From UBA4656 sp002405525 (GTDB lineage: Bacteria; Pseudomonadota; Gammaproteobacteria; Xanthomonadales; Ahniellaceae), in contig DAIMGT010000038.1 of NCBI GenBank assembly GCA_036723735.1, positions 1 through 36,033 of the forward strand: DNA of 36,033 bases, given 5' to 3'. This document shows positions 24,694 through 33,173 of this stretch, piece after piece (positions within the stretch are counted from its first letter, which is position 1; each line of letters starts with the position of its first letter). The notes below the pieces were generated by a model, which was not told where the DNA came from, did not search any database, and saw only the letters and a list, made by a program, of their open reading frames with translations. A program made the translations under genes and the position numbers.

Positions 24694-27123
24694 CGGGACG
24701 TGACCGTCCGCGCCCGGCCCGAGGCGACCGCAGCGCAGAAACCGCGCAGCGGCCGCCGCGACGTCGGGATCGAGCAGCATCCCGGTGTGCGAAGCGTCCA
24801 CCGCGAGGTGGTCGGAAAGGCCGTCGACCCGGGTTTCCGACAGCGCGACCGTGCCGTCGTGCGGCCGCGGCAGGCGCGCCAGCAGCGCCCCGAGACCGAG
24901 CGAGCGCGTCCCGGCCACCATGCCGACCTCGCGGCCGGCCGGCAGCGCACCGACGCCGTCCAGCAGCGCCGCGCGCCAGCCGCCGACCAGCTCGCGAACT
25001 CCCGGCCATCGATCCGCCGCGCGCGCGGCCGCGCTGCCGGCGAGCGGCGAGCCCAGGCACAGGATGCGGCCCGGCGGCAGGCCGGCGGCGTCGCGGCAGG
25101 CGGTGACCGCCACCAACCCGCCGAGGCTGTGCCCGACCAGATGGACCGGTCCCGCGCCTGTCGCGCGCAGGTGCGCGCGCAGGGCCGCCACGGCTCTTTC
25201 GGGGGCGCCGAACACCGACGCGTAGTCGAAGCGCCCGGTGTGGAAGCCGGCGGTGCGCAGTCGGCGTTCCAGCCACCACAGGCTCGGCGAGCGCATCCAG
25301 ATGCCGTGCAGGAGGACCACCTGCCCTGGAGCGTTGCCGGCGGCCACGGAGCAGTCCTTCTTCGGCCTCACCACCCGGACGTGCAGTTCCTGCAGTTGCG
25401 GCTCCGGCACCTCGCTCGGCGCGGCGGTGAGCAGGCAGGTGGCGCTGGCGGTCTTGGGGAAGGCGATCACGTCGCGGATCGACTCCGTGCCCACCATCAG
25501 CGCCGCGATGCGGTCGATGCCGAAAGCGATGCCGCCGTGCGGCGGCGCGCCGTACTTGAGCGCCTCCAGCAGGAAGCCGAACTTCAGTTCGGCCTCGTGG
25601 CGCGTGATGCCGAGCAGGTCGAACACCGTGCTCTGCATCTCGGGGCGGTGGATGCGGATCGAGCCGCCGCCGATCTCGTTGCCGTTGAGCACCATGTCGT
25701 AGCCGCGGCTGACCGCATTGGCCGGATCGGCCGCCAGCTGCGCGGCATCGTCGACCTTGGGCGCGGTGAACGGATGGTGCAGCGCCACGTGGCGCTTCGC
25801 GGCCGGGTCGAACTCGAACATCGGGAAGTCCACCACCCACAGAGGCCGCCAGCCATCGGCGACACGGCCGAGGTCGCGACCGACCTTCAGGCGCAGCGCA
25901 CCCATGAAGTCGGAAACCGTCTTCCACGAACCCGCGCCGAAGAACAGTACGTCGCCGGTCGCGGCGCCAGTGGCCTCGAAGATGCCTTCCAGCGCGCGAT
26001 CGTCGAGAAACTTGGTGATCGGCGAGGTCAGCCGTTCGCGGCCTTTGGCAAGGTCGTCGATGCGGATCCAGGCCAGCCCCCTGGCGCCATAGCGGGCGAC
26101 GTAGGGTGCGAGGTCGTCGAGCTGCTTGCGCGTCATTTCCGCGCCGCCGGGCACGCGAAGGCAGGCCACGCGGCCGGCGGGGTCGTTGGCCGGCGCGCTG
26201 AACACCTTGAACTCGACGTGTCGCACGTGCTCGGCCACGTCGACCAGTTCGAGGTCGATGCGCAGGTCGGGCTTGTCGGACCCGAAGCGACGGATCGCCT
26301 CGGCGTAGGTCAAACGTGGGAAGGGGTCGCCGAGATCGACGCCGGCCACTTCCCGGAACACGTGGCGGATCATGCCTTCCACGAAGTCCTGCACGTCGCG
26401 CTCGCCGACGAAGGCGAACTCCATGTCGAGCTGGGTGAACTCGGGTTGGCGGTCGGCGCGCAGGTCCTCGTCGCGGAAGCAGCGCGCGACCTGGTAGTAG
26501 CGGTCCATGCCGGCCATCATCAGCAACTGCTTGAACAGCTGCGGCGACTGCGGCAGGGCGTAGAACTCGCCCGGGTGCACGCGCGAGGGCACGAGATAAT
26601 CGCGCGCGCCCTCCGGCGTGGCCTTGGTCAGCACGGGCGTCTCGATGTCCTGGAAGCCGCGCGCGTCGAGGTAGTGCCGGAGCGCCGACACCAGCCTGAT
26701 GCGCGTTCGCATCGCCTTCTGCATCGCGGGGCGACGGATGTCCAAATAGCGGTACTTCAGCCGCGCCTCCTCGCCCGGGGTCTCGTGCAGCATGAAGGGC
26801 AAGGGCGCCGCGGCGTTGAGGATCTCCACCGTGCCGGCCACCACCTCGACCTTGCCGGTGGCGAGCTTGTCGTTGACCTGCGCGGCCGGGCGCGCCCGCA
26901 CCGTGCCGGTGATCCGCAGGCAGTACTCGTAGCGCACCTTGCTGGCTTCGGCGAAGGCCGCCGCGTTGTCGGGTTCGGCAACCACCTGCACGATTCCCTC
27001 GTGGTCGCGCAGATCGACGAACACCACCCCGCCATGGTCGCGCCGGGTGTCGGCCCAGCCGCAGAGGGTCACCGTCTGGCCGACCAGGCGCTCGTCGACG
27101 AGGCCACAGAACTGGGTACGCAT
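24691..27123 (-). CDS. aspS: Aspartyl-tRNA synthetase fused in frame to an alpha/beta hydrolase
   Basis: One 810-residue frame. Residues 1 to about 590 are a complete bacterial AspRS: the anticodon-binding OB fold (VTLCGWADTRRDHGGVVFVDLRD), motif 2 (FRDEDLRADRQPEFTQLD), the GAD insertion domain, and motif 3 (GGIAFGIDRIAALM), ending LQELHVRVVRPKK. About 590 residues is the usual full length. Residues 593-810 form a complete alpha/beta hydrolase: VVLLHGIWM, the nucleophile GHSLGG, and a catalytic His in VDASHTGML. No stop separates them. A GTG at 25347 (VAAGNAPG) could start the hydrolase separately. The ATG at 27123 begins the standard AspRS N-terminus. AspRS charges tRNA-Asp; the hydrolase resembles lipases but its substrate is unknown. 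Confidence 0.9.
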   Translation of the reverse strand: MRTQFCGLVDERLVGQTVTLCGWADTRRDHGGVVFVDLRDHEGIVQVVAEPDNAAAFAEASKVRYEYCLRITGTVRARPAAQVNDKLATGKVEVVAGTVEILNAAAPLPFMLHETPGEEARLKYRYLDIRRPAMQKAMRTRIRLVSALRHYLDARGFQDIETPVLTKATPEGARDYLVPSRVHPGEFYALPQSPQLFKQLLMMAGMDRYYQVARCFRDEDLRADRQPEFTQLDMEFAFVGERDVQDFVEGMIRHVFREVAGVDLGDPFPRLTYAEAIRRFGSDKPDLRIDLELVDVAEHVRHVEFKVFSAPANDPAGRVACLRVPGGAEMTRKQLDDLAPYVARYGARGLAWIRIDDLAKGRERLTSPITKFLDDRALEGIFEATGAATGDVLFFGAGSWKTVSDFMGALRLKVGRDLGRVADGWRPLWVVDFPMFEFDPAAKRHVALHHPFTAPKVDDAAQLAADPANAVSRGYDMVLNGNEIGGGSIRIHRPEMQSTVFDLLGITRHEAELKFGFLLEALKYGAPPHGGIAFGIDRIAALMVGTESIRDVIAFPKTASATCLLTAAPSEVPEPQLQELHVRVVRPKKDCSVAAGNAPGQVVLLHGIWMRSPSLWWLERRLRTAGFHTGRFDYASVFGAPERAVAALRAHLRATGAGPVHLVGHSLGGLVAVTACRDAAGLPPGRILCLGSPLAGSAAARAADRWPGVRELVGGWRAALLDGVGALPAGREVGMVAGTRSLGLGALLARLPRPHDGTVALSETRVDGLSDHLAVDASHTGMLLDPDVAAAAARFLRCGRLGPGADGHVP

Positions 27124-27656
27124 GGGTTCGAAGCTCGCTGGGCCGCCGGACGGCGCCTTCGGGGAAAGGACCCGCAATCTTAGCAGGGTGTCGAGCAACG
27201 CCTCCGCTGGCGCGCGGCACGGATGCCGCGCGCGCGGCCCCTTGCGCAAGCGATCGACTCAGGGGATCGGTCACCCGCGTGCGCCGGAATCGCGACGTCG
27301 ATGAAGGGCTGGAAAGCACGATCGAGGCGCCCCGCCATCGGAATCGACGGGCAGGCATCCATCCCCGAGCCGGGGATCGTGCGGCCGGCCAGCGGGTCAC
27401 GCGTCGCCGGGCGGAGTGTTTCCACCGGCAGGACACACCATCCCGCGCGACTCCGCACATACCCGACTCAGAGGATGGATCGGCCCCACAGCGGCGGGGA
27501 CCGGCCCGTGGGCGGCACATCGGTACCAACGCCGCGCGGATCAGGGACGCCAGGTCACGCAGGTGGCAGCCGAACCGGACCTCACCCCACCTGCAGCGCC
27601 TGCTCGCGAAGTTGCCCAGGCGGGAGGTCAAGGTCAGGACCCGAAGGCTCGCCGGC
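27124..27656. other. Long intergenic region without a recognisable gene
   Basis: This 533-bp gap separates the divergent aspS and esterase genes. Reading frames here are rich in Arg, Ala, Pro and Cys and match no family I know. TAAGAT on the minus strand (about 27176-27181) could be an aspS -10 but lacks a -35. On the minus strand, parts (about 27280-27400) look like diverged palindromic repeats, with phrases such as ATTCCGGCGCACGCGG reminiscent of Xanthomonadales REP sequences. GAAGG ten bases before ATG 27657 is a possible ribosome-binding site for the next gene. Confidence 0.5.
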
Positions 27657-29051
27657 ATGGACTCCTGGCGCCGTGGCGGCGCTTGGGTCGCCCGGGGCCG
27701 GCCCTGCGCGCGGTGTTGCTCCTCGTCGGTGTGGCTCTGGCGGGCGCGGGCGTCGCCCAGTCCGCGCCCACCCACCGCGACGTCACCTACGCGACCGTCG
27801 GCGCCCGCGCGCTGCAGCTCGACCTCGACCTGCCCGCGGTCCGCACCTCCCCGCGGCCAACGCTGATCTGGGCCCACGGCGGCGGCTGGCAGTCCGGGTC
27901 ACGCAGCCCGCCGCCGGCCTTCGCCACCGCGCTGATCGACCGCGGCATCGCGGTGGCCTCGATCGGCTACCGTCTCACCTCGCAGGCCGGCGGCGTCGGC
28001 AGCGAAGGCGTGACCTTCCCGGCGCAGATCGCACGACGTGCGTGCGGCGATCCGCTTCCTGCGCGCGAATGCGGCGACCTACGCGCTCGACCCCGCGCGC
28101 TTCGGCGCCTGGGGATCGGCGGCGGGCGGGCACCTCGTGGCCCTGGCCGGCACCTCGGGCAACGACCCCGCGCTGGAGGGCACGATCGGCGGCCATCTGC
28201 GCCACTCGAGCCGCCTGCAGGCGGTGGTCGACTACTACGGACCCACGGACCTGCTGAACATGGGACTCGACCAGGCCCCGGCGCCGGGCCGGCCGGCGCG
28301 ACACGACCTGCCCACGTCGCCGGAACCGCTGCTGGTCGGCTTCAGTGCGGCCGACGAGGGACTCGGCGTGCTGCGCGCCAACGAGGCCAATCCGCTCGCG
28401 CCCTACCCGGACTGGCGCACGCTGGCCGTGCAGGCCAATCCGATCACCTGGGTGGACGCCGTCGATCCGCCGTTCTTGATCGCCCACGGCGCGGCCGACG
28501 GGACGGTGCCGCCGCGACAGAGCGAGCACCTGCGGGACGCGCTGCGCGCTGCGGGAGCAAGCCCGGTGCATGTCGCCGTCGACGGCGCAGGCCACGGCGG
28601 CTTCCCGGCCGCCGTGCAGCAGCAGGCGCAGGACTTCCTGGTCGCGCGCCTCACCGCGCCGATGATCGCGATCGGCGAGCCGCGCGGACTCACCGGCGCC
28701 TGGTACGACCCGGCGCAGTCCGGGCAGGGCTTCGAGTTCCTGTGGCTCGACGGTGGGCGCTTCGTGGTCACGTTCTGCGGCCACCGCGACGACGGCGGCA
28801 ATCTGTTCCCGATCGGCACCCGCGAAGGCGCGCCGGCCTACGGCGAGGACCTGCGCATCGACCTCGTCGCGACCCGCGGCGGCCGCTTCAACGGCTTCGA
28901 CGCAGCGCGGATCCGGCGCGAGCCCTGGGGCGCGCTGGCGCTGCGCATCGACGCCTGCGACCGCGCGACGGCCACGCTGGACGGTGCCGACGGCCGGCAG
29001 TCGTTCGCGCTGGCCAAGCTCGCCGGCGGACCCGGGCCGGCCTGCGACGGA
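27657..29051 (+). pseudogene. Frameshifted secreted esterase with C-terminal WYDP module
   Basis: An alpha/beta hydrolase of the BD-FAE/esterase type. The signal peptide (PALRAVLLLVGVALAGAGVAQS) and N-terminal half (LIWAHGGGWQSGSR) read in one frame up to FPAQI; from HDVRAAIRFLRANAATYALDPARFGAW onward the protein continues in another, implying one extra G at 28031. The nucleophile motif reads G-S-A-A-G-G (near 28110-28130), with Ala where the catalytic Ser belongs; Asp (HGAADGTVPP) and His (GAGHGG) remain. A C-terminal module, GLTGAWYDPAQSGQGFEFLWLDGG to GPACDG, follows. The start is uncertain: ATG 27657 has a GAAGG site but lies in another frame, while TTG 27683 is in frame with the signal peptide. 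No stop ends the frame before the next gene. Confidence 0.75.
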
Positions 29052-29375
29052 ACGGCAGTCCGGGGTCGGCGCGCGCACCGCGACGACGCGTCCAGCGGCG
29101 AACTCGGGGTAGCTCGGCTCGATGCCGGTGCCGGTGATCACCCGGCACGCGCCGCGCCGCCCCGGGCAGGCGGGGGACGTTCCGGGCCGCAAGCCCGCGG
29201 GACGAAGGCCGGCGAGGGCAACTGCACTTCGGCACCCCTGTCGGTGTCGGCGCTGACGTGCATTGCCATGGCGTCGCGCCCGCCAATGGCGTGTGCCTTC
29301 ACTCCAGGCGGCCGGCGAATCGATAAACTGCCGGCCGAGACCTTCCTTGTCATCCCCCCCATGGAGTCCGACAGC
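29052..29375. other. Spacer between damaged esterase and protease
   Basis: This 324-bp stretch is open in the frame of both flanking genes but has the composition of non-coding DNA: Arg/Gly/Ala-rich, with no conserved motif. On the minus strand, 29060-29150 reads as plausible protein (RVITGTGIEPSYPEFAAGR) with strong GC bias at third positions; it may be the remnant of a lost convergent gene. TTCACT near 29297 and GATAAA near 29323, 18 bp apart, are a weak promoter candidate for the protease. Confidence 0.4.
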
Positions 29376-31703
29376 ATGCGCAAGAGTCTGCTTGCCACCG
29401 CGCTCGCGGCCGCGCTCGGCACCGCCCTCGGCAGTGCCTCTTCGTCCGCCACTGCCCAGTCGGGCGGATCGACCGTGCGCGCGGCGTTCGAAACCCATAT
29501 CGTGCTGTTCGAAGAACCGGGCCTGCTCTACAACGCGGGCCAGGTGCCCGGCCGAGCGGCCACCGCACCCTCCGCCACCGGCACGCGCAAGCTCGACGCG
29601 TCCACCCCGGCGGCGCAGGCGTACCGGGCTTTCCTGCGCGAACGGCAGGATGCCTACCTGCGGTCCATCGAGGCGGCGCTGGCTCGTCCGTTGGAGGCCT
29701 CCTACCGCTACGAAGTCACCGACAACGGCATCGCGCTGGCCCTTTCGACCGCCGAGGCCGCCAAGGTCGAGGCGCTGCCCGGCGTCAAGTCGGTGCGTCC
29801 GGCGGGCACCTACGAGCTCAGCGGCGACGGCCAGTCCACGTTCATCGGCGCCACCCAGATCTGGTCGGGCGTGGCGGTTCCGGCAGGCACTCCGGCCAGC
29901 GTGCGGCGCGGCCAGGGCATCAAGGTCGGCATCGTGGACAGCGGCATCAACATCAGCCACCCGTCCTACGCGGCGATGGGCGCCAGCTGCGACTTCGCCA
30001 CCAGCACCCCGAAGCTGCTGCTTTCGCGCAACTGCATCGGTGATTCCACCTGCGCGGCCGGCGCCAGCGGCCAGGACCTGAACGGCCACGGCAGCCACGT
30101 GGCCGCCACCGCGGCGGGCAACCCGGTGGCGGCGGGCAGCGCGGGCGCCAACCTCCCCGCAGTCGATGTGTCGGGCGTGGCACCCTGCGCCCAGGTCATC
30201 GCCTATCGCGTCTGCGAGCAGTCCTCGTGCGATGGCTCCGCGATCTTCGCCGCCTTTCAGGCGGTGATCGCCGACCAGGTGGACGTGGTCAACTTCTCGA
30301 TCTCGGGCGGCACCAATCCCTGGGTCGACAACGACCGGCTGAAGCTGGATGCGGTGAATGCGGATGTTTTCGTCGCCGCCTCCGCCGGCAACACCGGGAC
30401 CGCCTTCCCCAATCCGGTGGGCACGGTGAACCACCGGGGGCCGTGGGTGATGTCGGTGGGCAACAGCACCGACGACCGTCCGAACCAGGGCGCCAACAGC
30501 GCGATCCGGCTCCAGGTGGCGTCACCCACCCCGCCCGAAGGACCCCTCGCGGGCAACATCCAGGCTTATGGCATGGGCAGCCCGCTCAATCCCGCCACCA
30601 ACACCGAGATACGCTTCAGCACCACCAACCCGCTGGGCTGCACGGCCAACGGCGGCTACCCCGCCGGCTTCTTCGCCAACTCGCTGGCGCTGATCCAGCG
30701 CGGGACCTGCACCTTCGAGGAAAAGCTCAACAACGCGCAGGCCGCGGGTGCGCTCGGCGGCATCATCTTCAACAACGTCGCCGGCGTGCCGGCGTTCAGC
30801 CCCGGCGCGGCCACCTTGCGCGCGGCCGCACTCGAGCAGGCGGTGGGCGAAGCGCTACGCAACTTCATCAACACCAACGCCGTAGCCAACCCGGCGGTGG
30901 CCACCCGGGTCAACACGCTGGTCTCGTCGCGCCTCGGCGGGGTGTTGAACGCGAGCAGCCTGCGCGGCCCCAACGCTTCCTTCGACGTCACCAAGCCCGA
31001 CATCACCGGCCCCGGGACCAACATCTACGACGCCTTCGTGGCGCCGCAGTTGTTCGCATTCCTCACCGGCACCTCGATGTCCGGCCCGCACGTGGCCGGC
31101 GGCGCGGCGCTGGTACGGGCCGTGCGCCCGACCTGGACCCCGATGGAGGTGCACTCGGCACTGATGATGACGGCGCGCCGCGACCAGTGGATGCCTGACG
31201 TGGTCACGCCGGCCACGCCCGACGACGTGGGCACCGGCATGATCGACCTCTCGAAGGCCGCGCTCGCCGGCTTCGTGATGAACGAGACCGGAGCCCGCTT
31301 CACGGCGGCGAACCCGGCCTCCGGCGGCAACCCGCGCACGCTCAATGTCGCGAGCATGCGCAACACCAACTGCGTCGACCGCTGCGAGTTCAACCGCACC
31401 ATCCGCAACACGGTGACCGCGGCGACCAGTTGGACGGCCACCATCACCGCGCCGTCGGGGTTCACCATCCGTCCGATCGCGCCGTTCGGCTTCGGCGGCA
31501 CCACCACCGAGACGCACGCGCTCCGGGTTGTGGTGGACATGCCGGAGGGGACCACGCTGACGAACACCCAGTTCGCCGAGATCCGCTTCGACGAAGTCAA
31601 CAGCCTCTCGCCCCCGCTGGTCTGGACGGTGGCCATCCGCGGGTCGGGCTCCGCCGGCCTCGCCGACGTGCTGCTCAAGGACGGTTTCGAGACCCTCGAA
31701 TAA
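29376..31703 (+). CDS. Secreted subtilisin-like serine protease (S8) with PA insert and DGFE tail
   Basis: A 775-residue exported protease. It has a signal peptide (MRKSLLATALAAALGTALGSASSSATAQ), an inhibitor-I9-type propeptide (AYRAFLRERQDAYLRSIEAAL to ALPGVKSVRP), and an S8 catalytic domain with Asp (KVGIVDSGINISHP), His (LNGHGSHVAATAAG), Asn (AASAGNTG) and Ser (TGTSMSGPHVAGGAALV). A protease-associated domain (ALIQRGTCTFEEKLNNAQAAGA) is inserted between Asn and Ser, followed by a C-terminal beta domain. The end, VLLKDGFETLE, is a short tail common on secreted Lysobacterales proteins. ATG 29376 is preferred: GGAG at 29363-29366 has a 9-base spacing. An ATG at 29361 and a long frame fused to the esterase are alternatives. 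Confidence 0.93.
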   Translation: MRKSLLATALAAALGTALGSASSSATAQSGGSTVRAAFETHIVLFEEPGLLYNAGQVPGRAATAPSATGTRKLDASTPAAQAYRAFLRERQDAYLRSIEAALARPLEASYRYEVTDNGIALALSTAEAAKVEALPGVKSVRPAGTYELSGDGQSTFIGATQIWSGVAVPAGTPASVRRGQGIKVGIVDSGINISHPSYAAMGASCDFATSTPKLLLSRNCIGDSTCAAGASGQDLNGHGSHVAATAAGNPVAAGSAGANLPAVDVSGVAPCAQVIAYRVCEQSSCDGSAIFAAFQAVIADQVDVVNFSISGGTNPWVDNDRLKLDAVNADVFVAASAGNTGTAFPNPVGTVNHRGPWVMSVGNSTDDRPNQGANSAIRLQVASPTPPEGPLAGNIQAYGMGSPLNPATNTEIRFSTTNPLGCTANGGYPAGFFANSLALIQRGTCTFEEKLNNAQAAGALGGIIFNNVAGVPAFSPGAATLRAAALEQAVGEALRNFINTNAVANPAVATRVNTLVSSRLGGVLNASSLRGPNASFDVTKPDITGPGTNIYDAFVAPQLFAFLTGTSMSGPHVAGGAALVRAVRPTWTPMEVHSALMMTARRDQWMPDVVTPATPDDVGTGMIDLSKAALAGFVMNETGARFTAANPASGGNPRTLNVASMRNTNCVDRCEFNRTIRNTVTAATSWTATITAPSGFTIRPIAPFGFGGTTTETHALRVVVDMPEGTTLTNTQFAEIRFDEVNSLSPPLVWTVAIRGSGSAGLADVLLKDGFETLE

Positions 31704-31791
31704 GCTGCGCGCAGCGGCGGTGTGGCGGGGCCCGCGCGCGAACCGGTGCGGGGCTCCGTCACACGGACGCCGCGAAGCGGGCTTGGCCGCT

Positions 31792-32976
31792 TCAATCCGC
31801 CGACTGCAGGTCCATCCAGACCAGCCGGTGGTCGGAGGCACGCACCCAGTCCGCGCCCGTTTCGCCCGGCGACGGCCAGAACACTCCGCTTCCGCGAGGG
31901 CGCAGATTGCGCGACGGCAACACGTAATCGACGCGCAGGTTGCCCGGCGCGGGTTCGCTGAAGTCGGCGGTGTCGTGGCGGTCGCCGGATGCGGCCACCG
32001 CGCCCCTGCTGGCCGGAGCCACGCTGGCGTCCACCCGGGGGTGCGCGAGCAGTTGCGCAATCGCGCCCGCGACGCTGCCCCCGTCGCGCGGGTCCGCGTT
32101 GTAGTCCCCCACGATGACGAACGCGGCGCCCTCCGCCAGTCCGCCTCGCCGGCCCGTATCGTCGATCAGGTAGCCGCTGCGGCCGGGGGAGAGGTAGTCG
32201 GCCCACAGGCGGATCTCGTCGTGGTTGCGCCGGCCGTTGCGGTCCTCAGGGCCATCGAAAGCGGGCGGGGTCGGGTGGGCGGCGAGCAGATGCACCACGC
32301 CGCCAGGGGTTTCGATCGGCACGTCCCAGTGGCTCTTCGACGACAGGCGCACCGCGCCCCACACGGCATCGGACTGGAATGGGCTGCCGTCCGCATTCAC
32401 CGGCCGCAGCGCGCCCGGCATTGCGGACCAGGGGAAGAGCCGGAACTGGCGCACCGACGCCGCCCGGATCGGGAAGCGGCTGAGCACCAGCATGCCGTAC
32501 TGGCCGGGAAACCGGCCAAATCCCCAGGCGTCACCGGGGCCGGCCACCCGGCCATCGCCGTCCAGATCGAGCCCCGACGGCTCACCCGTGTTGACCGCCG
32601 CCGAATAGGCGTACGGGTATTCGATCGGCAGGCCGCCGTGCAGCGGGCGGGCCAGATAGCGCTCGCGAAAACGGCGCGCGCTGCGCCCTTCCGGATCGTG
32701 GTCGAACTCGTTCAACAGCACGACATCCGGGCGCACCCGCTGCAGGATCGCGCCGATCGCCATCGCGTGCGGATCGTTGTCCACCGCGAGCCGGCTGATC
32801 CACTCGCCCTCGTCGCGGCCCGCCATCGACACATTGAACGTGGCGACGCGGATCACCGGCCCAGCATCGGCCGCCGGACGGGACCCTGGCGTGGCGCTGC
32901 AGCCCGCCACGAGACCTCCCACGCAAGCCAGGGCCGCGAACACCACGACGATGGGGACGCGCGCAATGAATTGCAT
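31792..32976 (-). CDS. Endonuclease/exonuclease/phosphatase-family lipoprotein
   Basis: A 394-residue exported protein with a lipobox (CVGGLVAGC) and an EEP fold. Family motifs: VATFNVSMAG (N-terminal strand with Asn), LNEFDHD (metal-binding Glu), HLLAAHPTPP, IVGDYNADP (catalytic Asp/Asn) and WVRASDHRLVWMDL (C-terminal Asp-His). An acidic loop, LDLDGDGRVAGPGD, looks like a calcium-binding turn. The family cleaves phosphodiesters or phosphomonoesters; here it would act at the outer membrane or outside, and the substrate (nucleic acid, lipid or phytate-like) is unknown. It is convergent with the protease, with an 88-bp gap. Confidence 0.88.
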   Translation of the reverse strand: MQFIARVPIVVVFAALACVGGLVAGCSATPGSRPAADAGPVIRVATFNVSMAGRDEGEWISRLAVDNDPHAMAIGAILQRVRPDVVLLNEFDHDPEGRSARRFRERYLARPLHGGLPIEYPYAYSAAVNTGEPSGLDLDGDGRVAGPGDAWGFGRFPGQYGMLVLSRFPIRAASVRQFRLFPWSAMPGALRPVNADGSPFQSDAVWGAVRLSSKSHWDVPIETPGGVVHLLAAHPTPPAFDGPEDRNGRRNHDEIRLWADYLSPGRSGYLIDDTGRRGGLAEGAAFVIVGDYNADPRDGGSVAGAIAQLLAHPRVDASVAPASRGAVAASGDRHDTADFSEPAPGNLRVDYVLPSRNLRPRGSGVFWPSPGETGADWVRASDHRLVWMDLQSAD

Positions 32977-33060
32977 CGAGCGGACTCCCGGGGCGACCTC
33001 AACGAGTCCGGAGAGGCTAGCAGGATGCCGAGAGCGTGCGCGCCGGTGCTTTTTCCACAT

Positions 33061-33173
33061 TGCGAGTCCGGCGCAGGTCCGGACTCGCTCCCGCGATTCA
33101 TGCACTGGCGTGCATGACCCGCGTGCGGGCCATCCATGGCCTGCCTGAGGAGCTGCTTTTTCCCAGCCTCTCA
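33061..33173. repeat. Dispersed hairpin repeat, copy B
   Basis: Second copy of the 24581-24693 repeat. Here the structures are perfect: a 10-bp stem with a 7-base loop (33062-33071 with 33079-33088), an 8-bp stem with loop TGGC (33098-33117, arms TCATGCAC and GTGCATGA), and GGCCATCCATGGCC (33128-33141). The last three bases are the trpS stop codon. Copy B therefore looks less decayed than copy A. No gene lies between 32977 and 33170. Confidence 0.85.

Noticed and set aside
24007..27183. A very long plus-strand reading frame (over 1000 codons) opposite aspS
   Set aside because: It is the antisense shadow of the AspRS-hydrolase gene. High GC suppresses stops, and the translation is His/Arg/Ala/Gly-rich with no family motif.
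29318..29334. Similarity of TCGATAAACTGCCG here to TCGATAAGCTGCCG at 11351
   Set aside because: Only 13 of 14 bases match over a short stretch, contexts differ, and the flanks do not align; chance cannot be excluded.
31704..31791. Bidirectional terminator between the S8 protease and EEP gene
   Set aside because: GCTGCGCGCAGC and small GC stems exist but are short, and no T-run follows on either strand.
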